Assembly: GCF_001904635.1 (NCBI RefSeq)
Contig: NZ_MRCB01000033.1
Span: 1-52,040 of the forward strand
Direction of reading: 5' to 3'
DNA from: Hydrococcus rivularis NIES-593
Lineage (GTDB): Bacteria > Cyanobacteriota > Cyanobacteriia > Cyanobacteriales > Microcystaceae
Length of the DNA: 52,040 bases
How positions within the stretch are numbered: the stretch's first letter is position 1; every line of letters begins with the position of its first letter. Position numbers and translations under genes: made by a program. Below, one piece after another: positions 49,401-52,040 of this stretch. The notes under the pieces are model-generated. The model did no database searches, was not told the origin of the DNA, and worked only from the letters and a program-made list of their open reading frames with translations.

Positions 49401-49729
49401 TACAGCTCCTGTGCTTTATAATTCCGGGTTTGAGGAGTCTGTTGAAGCTCGCACCTATTAATGCCTTGGATAGCGTTGTCATCGGCAGTAGTGCTTTCCT
49501 ACCCTTTGTGGTGAATGAAGCAACTAAGAAAGAACAACAAGAGAATAGAGCGGCACTAGAGCAGGGAAACCCAGAAGATGGGAAACACGGGGGAACAAGG
49601 GAAACAAGAGAGACGGGGGAACTCCCAGACAAGGAAGAGATAAAAAAGGCAAAAAAGACAAAAAAGACAAAAAAACAAAAAAAGAAAAAAGACAAGGGAG
49701 ACAAGGGGATAAGAGGACAGGGAGACTAG
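46496..49729 (+). CDS. P-type cation ATPase with N-terminal metal-binding-like domain
   Basis: The 1077-residue pump carries the P-type motifs: SVDESALTGESIPV (dephosphorylation loop), PEGLP in the fourth membrane helix, LDKTGTLTTNQM with the phosphorylated Asp, and TGDGINDAPALKAAEVGIAMG. PEGLP points to the P2 type (calcium or related ions). The N-terminal ~90 residues resemble an HMA-like ferredoxin fold (HTAVQGRARFKVRG) without a CxxC. A Pro/Ser-rich linker (about 90-140) joins it to the pump. The C-terminus is an extended Lys-rich tail. RBS GAGGGG precedes the ATG. Confidence 0.92.
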   Translation: MTNRACASPVTKHPMVLALHTAVQGRARFKVRGLYRSDELKEYLESRLSSKKGINFVSARPATGHIIVRFDPECSYKAIAQAIEKLVLDYRNQKAEAPRQKSEVRSKSLPTPPTPPKLPIPPQSPSPRLPAEPWHLKDAGAIAAELETSAEVGLASRAAREKLQRYGANALSETPPRSGLSILLDYFKSVPVALLAAAAGLSLVTGGVADAVVIMGVVALNAALGYATESQSERIIHSLKHLVKPSAFVIRDGNLVEISAQEIVPGDILVLKPGSYVPADARLIEADRLSVDESALTGESIPVTKTPETLTRPDAPLAERTNMVYMGTIVTGGQGLAVVVATGQNTEMGTIQTLVGETIVPQTPMEKQLDRAGSQLVLASSAVCGIVFGIGLLRGYGTLQMLKTSISLAVAAVPEGLPTVATTTLALGINNMRKHHVLIRRLDAVEALGSIQTICLDKTGTLTTNQMSVVELYVNGRSIQRFDGKFLVEEEAIDPYTRDNLTKLMLVSVLCNDSEANSDENGFYVLNGSSTENALIQMAIEAGTNAIALREKYPRLETSHRSENHNFMTTVHLNERHKFIAVKGNPTEVIDLCSWQIKNGEKVPLSEADKLAIEAENERMAGKALRVLAAAYRESDLEEDSNGNPPEDLIWLGLIGMADPIRHGVKDLMGNFHQAGIDTIMITGDQSPTAYAIGKELNLSRGEQLQILDSTHLIEIDPEVMKGLCQRVHVFARISPSHKLQIVQALQQAGRVVAMTGDGINDAPALKAAEVGIAMGHTGTDVAREVADVVIEDDNLETMIIAVSQGRTIYNNIRKAVHFLLSTNTSEILVMLFATVGGLGQPLNAMQLLWLNLVTDIFPGLGLALEQPEPDVLSQPPRPPEEPILKRSDFQRITAESVTLSASVLGSYIYGILRYGIGLQASTIAFMSMVAAQLMHALSCRSEKHRVWSKTKLPPNRYLGAALGGSFALQLLCFIIPGLRSLLKLAPINALDSVVIGSSAFLPFVVNEATKKEQQENRAALEQGNPEDGKHGGTRETRETGELPDKEEIKKAKKTKKTKKQKKKKDKGDKGIRGQGD
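46765..46885 (+). repeat. Low-complexity repeat translated inside the ATPase gene
   Basis: The bases read CAGAAATCAGAAGGCAGAAG, CAGAAGTCGGAAGTCAGAAG and then a C/T-rich run of CCAACTCC units. They encode the Lys/Ser/Pro-rich linker between the N-terminal domain and the pump. The same GGCAGAAG units occur after the gene at about 49.77 kb. This looks like an intergenic cyanobacterial repeat that entered a reading frame. Confidence 0.65.
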
Positions 49730-49810
49730 GAGATGGGGGGACTGGGGGATGGGGGGGAAGTCGGAACTCAGAAGGCAGAAGGCTTTTATGCAGAAGGCAG
49801 AAGGGAGAGA
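49640..49810 (+). repeat. Purine-rich low-complexity repeat tract
   Basis: The tract starts with AAAAAAGACAAAAAAGACAA-type units, then GGAGACAAGG, GGGGACTGGGGGATGGGG and CAGAAGGCAGAAG. Its first part encodes the Lys-rich end of the ATPase, so the stop at 49729 lies inside the repeat. The original end of the pump may have been further upstream. Confidence 0.65.
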
Positions 49811-49867
49811 AAGAGATATAAGGGAATCAATCCAAAATCCGCCGTTCTCCTTGAAGAGGTTCAAGGA

Positions 49868-49914
49868 GCGTGCGGCGGCTTCGCCAAAATCTGCGGAACG
49901 CAGTCGCCGCACGC
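49868..49914. repeat. Hairpin between ATPase and metK
   Basis: GCGTGCGGCG and CGCCGCACGC pair perfectly over 10 bp around a 27-nt loop. It lies about 60 bp before the metK start and may be a transcript-ending or leader structure, or part of an interspersed repeat. Confidence 0.55.
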
Positions 49915-49972
49915 CGCTGGAAGTCAATTCCAGCACAACGGCGACCAAAATCCTTTCATCCAAAAACGAACT

Positions 49973-51196
49973 ATGAAACAAGACTTTATGTTCACCTCCG
50001 AATCGGTGACAGAGGGACATCCAGATAAACTGTGCGATCGCATTAGCGACGCGATCGTCGATAATTTTCTGCGCAAAGATCCCTATTCGCGGGTAGTTAC
50101 GGAGTGCGCGGTCGCCACCTCGATCGTTTTTATTGCCGCTCGGTTTGATTCCGATGCGATCGTAGACTTTACTAAAATTGCTAGAAAGGTCATCAAACAA
50201 GTCGGTTACGACCAGCCCGATTTCAGCGCGAAAACCTGTAGCATCGTAACTAGCCTCAAAGAGTTACCGCCGAGTCAATACCGCTATTTCGACGAAAAAA
50301 AACTTTCCGATGAGGAAATCGATCGCATTCCAGTCAAAAATCAGGCAACCGTTTTCGGGTTTGCTTGCAATCAAACGCTTGCCTTGATGCCGCTTCCGAT
50401 TTGGCTGGCACACAAATTGGCAAAGCGATTGACCGCCGTCAGATGCCAAAATATCCTTCCCTATCTCACGCCGGATGGAAAAACTCAGGTGGGAATTGAA
50501 TACCGCGATCGCAAACCACATCGCATCCACAGTATCACCGTCATTGCCAGTCAGAACCAACCCTTTAACTCCCAAGGCCCCGATCTCAAAACCCTGCAAG
50601 ACGATATTCGAGCAACCGTCATCGACCCAGTTTTTGAGAACGAAGAAATTCAGCCAGACGACCAAACCAAAATCTTTATCAACCCCGACGGACCGCTAAT
50701 TATCGGGGGTCCTGCCGCTCATTCCGGGCTAACGGGTAGAAAAAATGCGATCGATACCTACGGCGAATATTCGCGGCACAGCGGCGCAGCCCTCAGCGGT
50801 AAAGATCCGACGCGCATCGATCGCATCGGCGCTTATGCCGCTCGTTATGCTGCCAAAAATGTGGTAGCAGCAGGACTGGCTGACGAATGCGAAGTGCAGC
50901 TTAGCTACTCGATCGGACTTGCCCACCCCGTCAGCGTCCAGGTAGAAACCTTTGGAACGGGAAAAATTTCCGATAAAGAAATTACGATGCTGCTAGAGAA
51001 GTGTTTCGATTTCCGGCTGGCTGGCATTATCAAACAGTTTAATCTCAGGACGTTGCCCGCAGCGATCGAAGGGGGATTCTATCGACAGCTAGCCGCTTAC
51101 GGTCACGTCGGTAGAACCGACCTGGGGTTCATTCCTTGGGAAGAAACCGATAAGGTTCCGATTTTACAGGAATTGATATCGAGTCCGGTTAGTTAA
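49973..51196 (+). CDS. metK: S-adenosylmethionine synthetase, divergent form
   Basis: From ATG 49973 the product is 407 residues; the frame is open 80 codons upstream only because of the repeat tract. It begins MFTSESVTEGHPDKLCDRISDAIVD, with the ATP/Mg site His and Asp, and later has GGPAAHSGLTGRKNAIDTYG and DPTRIDRIGAYAARYAAKNVVAAG. Several positions differ from standard MetK. The central hexapeptide reads FGFACNQTLALMPLPI rather than FGYA(C/T)NET, and the usual GDQG before it is VKNQA. The beta-strand insert of the middle domain is also unusual. It probably makes SAM, but a specialised paralogue is possible. Confidence 0.9.
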   Translation: MKQDFMFTSESVTEGHPDKLCDRISDAIVDNFLRKDPYSRVVTECAVATSIVFIAARFDSDAIVDFTKIARKVIKQVGYDQPDFSAKTCSIVTSLKELPPSQYRYFDEKKLSDEEIDRIPVKNQATVFGFACNQTLALMPLPIWLAHKLAKRLTAVRCQNILPYLTPDGKTQVGIEYRDRKPHRIHSITVIASQNQPFNSQGPDLKTLQDDIRATVIDPVFENEEIQPDDQTKIFINPDGPLIIGGPAAHSGLTGRKNAIDTYGEYSRHSGAALSGKDPTRIDRIGAYAARYAAKNVVAAGLADECEVQLSYSIGLAHPVSVQVETFGTGKISDKEITMLLEKCFDFRLAGIIKQFNLRTLPAAIEGGFYRQLAAYGHVGRTDLGFIPWEETDKVPILQELISSPVS

Positions 51197-51430
51197 GCTC
51201 ATTGCCCTTTCTTAGGGCGGGGATGCAGGCGTCCTAAGTCATTTGTCATTTGTCCTTTGTTTTTTCCCCTTACCCTTTCCCCCAATCCCAATGACAGATG
51301 ACCAATGACTAATGATATCAAATCCAGATGAATGACCCCAATAACCAGTAGTGCGAGCTAGAAGCTCGCGTTCGAGCAGGAATAAAAAGCGAGCAACACG
51401 TGTGCGCTTACGCGCACGCACTACATACAT
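51197..51430. other. Intergenic repeat-rich stretch
   Basis: It holds TCATTTGTCATTTGTCCTTTG and CAATGACAGATGACCAATGAC, interspersed repeats common between cyanobacterial genes, and a GTGCGC-TTAC-GCGCAC hairpin near 51402-51417. I see no gene. Confidence 0.5.
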
Positions 51431-51518
51431 ATTAACGTTCGCGCTCACCCGCCGCGAGCAACCTTTCGACACTCACCAACAAGACTGCTCCGGTCGGTGT
51501 GCAACGGGGTTGTTAGAC
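51431..51518 (-). repeat. attC-like inverted repeat, second copy
   Basis: On the minus strand it starts GTCTAACAACCCCGTTGCAC, with the attC left core GTCTAAC matching RYYYAAC exactly. It continues with an ACCGACCG block, and ends GGCGGGTGAGCGCGAACGTTAAT, close to the right arm of the 2195-2280 element. It lies 30 bp behind the stop of the DUF6544-like gene, the position of an attC in a cassette. The right core (GTTAATA) departs from GTTRRRY. Confidence 0.5.
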
Positions 51519-51547
51519 CGATAGCCGCTGTTAGCAATACCCCTCGT

Positions 51548-52040
51548 TTAACGTGCGAATTCGTAAACGATTTCTGTGATGCTACCCCGCCAATAGGGTT
51601 TAGTACCATCAGGCAGCAACCAGGCCACCTCACCATTGAGGGGTACTTGCATACCACTGCGCTCCTCGTAATTCCAGAAGCGCCCGTACCACGGTGTTGG
51701 GATGACTTTTCTATCTACTGTACGCCCACGTGCTTCTGCTTGCACACTGTCGATGAGATCCTACTCGTTGAAGGTAAAAAGCAGGGTTATGCTAATGTCG
51801 CACTCAGTAAGAGTGCCTTGGGCAGAGCGATCGCTTACCGCTTCCCAATGTATTCCTTGGCTAGGGCTAGGCAACAGTGCTGTGGGATACCAAACTGCCT
51901 CAGCAAAAAAGCGCATTAGCTCACCCTTAGCAATATCACCCGTACCTTGCATGTTGACGAGCGAAAACAGCCCAAACAGTGCAGCATTATCGGGTAAGGT
52001 TCGAGGGTCGCCCCTCTCCCCTCCCCTAAGAACGGAACGT
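51548..52040 (-). pseudogene. DUF6544-like gene with in-frame amber stop (cut by window edge)
   Basis: On the minus strand one frame runs from the window edge and ends at 51548. It reads PDNAALFGLFSLVNMQGTGD, then GELMRFFAEAVWYPTALLPS, HWEAVSDRSAQGTLT and, further on, QAEARGRT, PTPWYGRFWNY and GEVAWLLPDGTKPYWRGSIT. These match the order of the DUF6544/DUF6920 family. The frame is broken once by TAG at 51761-51763, between FTFNE and DLIDSVQAEA, with no shift of frame. So it is either a young pseudogene, a sequencing error or a readthrough case. It is followed by an attC-like repeat. Confidence 0.65.

Noticed and set aside
51239-51472. 77-residue minus-strand ORF
   Set aside because: It covers interspersed intergenic repeats and hairpins and partly the attC-like element, with no family resemblance.
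51497-51919. 140-residue plus-strand ORF near the window end
   Set aside because: It is antisense to the DUF6544-like sequence, whose family match on the minus strand is far better.

Overview
The window is chromosomal cyanobacterial DNA. The HIP1 palindrome GCGATCGC is scattered through nearly every gene, and there is a high-light-inducible protein gene, a PEP-CTERM protein, DUF1822/DUF928/CHASE2/CHAT genes and a two-partner-secretion locus of the cyanobacterial type. I cannot name genus or species from what I see. No rRNA, tRNA, CRISPR array or intact insertion sequence was recognised.

Layout. 1-2.3 kb: 3' part of an Eco57I-like restriction-modification protein, then small genes and a shortened DprA-like ORF running into an attC-like inverted repeat. 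2.4-8.5 kb: a nitric-oxide stress locus, with a Crp/Fnr regulator divergent from quinol nitric oxide reductase (norB), truncated haemoglobin, di-iron repair protein (Ric/YtfE), a CopD-like and a YwiC-like membrane protein. A perfect Dnr/Fnr-type palindrome lies in the divergent promoter region. 8.6-14.2 kb: cysS with a DsrE-like gene, a flavoprotein, a PEP-CTERM DUF4198 protein and hemB, with three Fur-box-like sites. 14.3-23.5 kb: TpsB transporter, TpsA filamentous-haemagglutinin-like exoprotein and an exported TPR-CHAT protease-like protein.

23.6-34.2 kb is the accessory core. Two copies of a ~230-260 bp intergenic repeat flank a dynamin / M48 peptidase / lipase / dynamin cassette, a compact lasso-peptide cluster (precursor, fused RRE-peptidase, cyclase, no transporter seen), a small lipoprotein, an unknown ORF and a PIN-domain toxin-antitoxin pair. 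The second dynamin gene is cut short where the lasso precursor begins. The precursor has a clear YxxPxL leader and a tyrosine-rich predicted core with a possible Ser1-Asp9 ring.

34.3-41.8 kb: an unknown secreted-like protein with a parvulin isomerase, then an opposite-strand operon of a sigma-like regulator, DUF1822, CHAT-CHASE2 membrane protein and DUF928 protein. Its CHAT partner resembles the one in the two-partner-secretion locus. 42.1-45.7 kb: orphan cytosine methyltransferase, exonuclease III, HI0933-type flavoprotein. 46-51.2 kb: hli gene, P-type ATPase with low-complexity insertions, and a divergent S-adenosylmethionine synthetase. 51.4-52 kb: a second attC-like repeat directly behind a DUF6544-like gene that carries an in-frame amber codon.

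All functions are inferred from sequence motifs read by eye; no database search was run.
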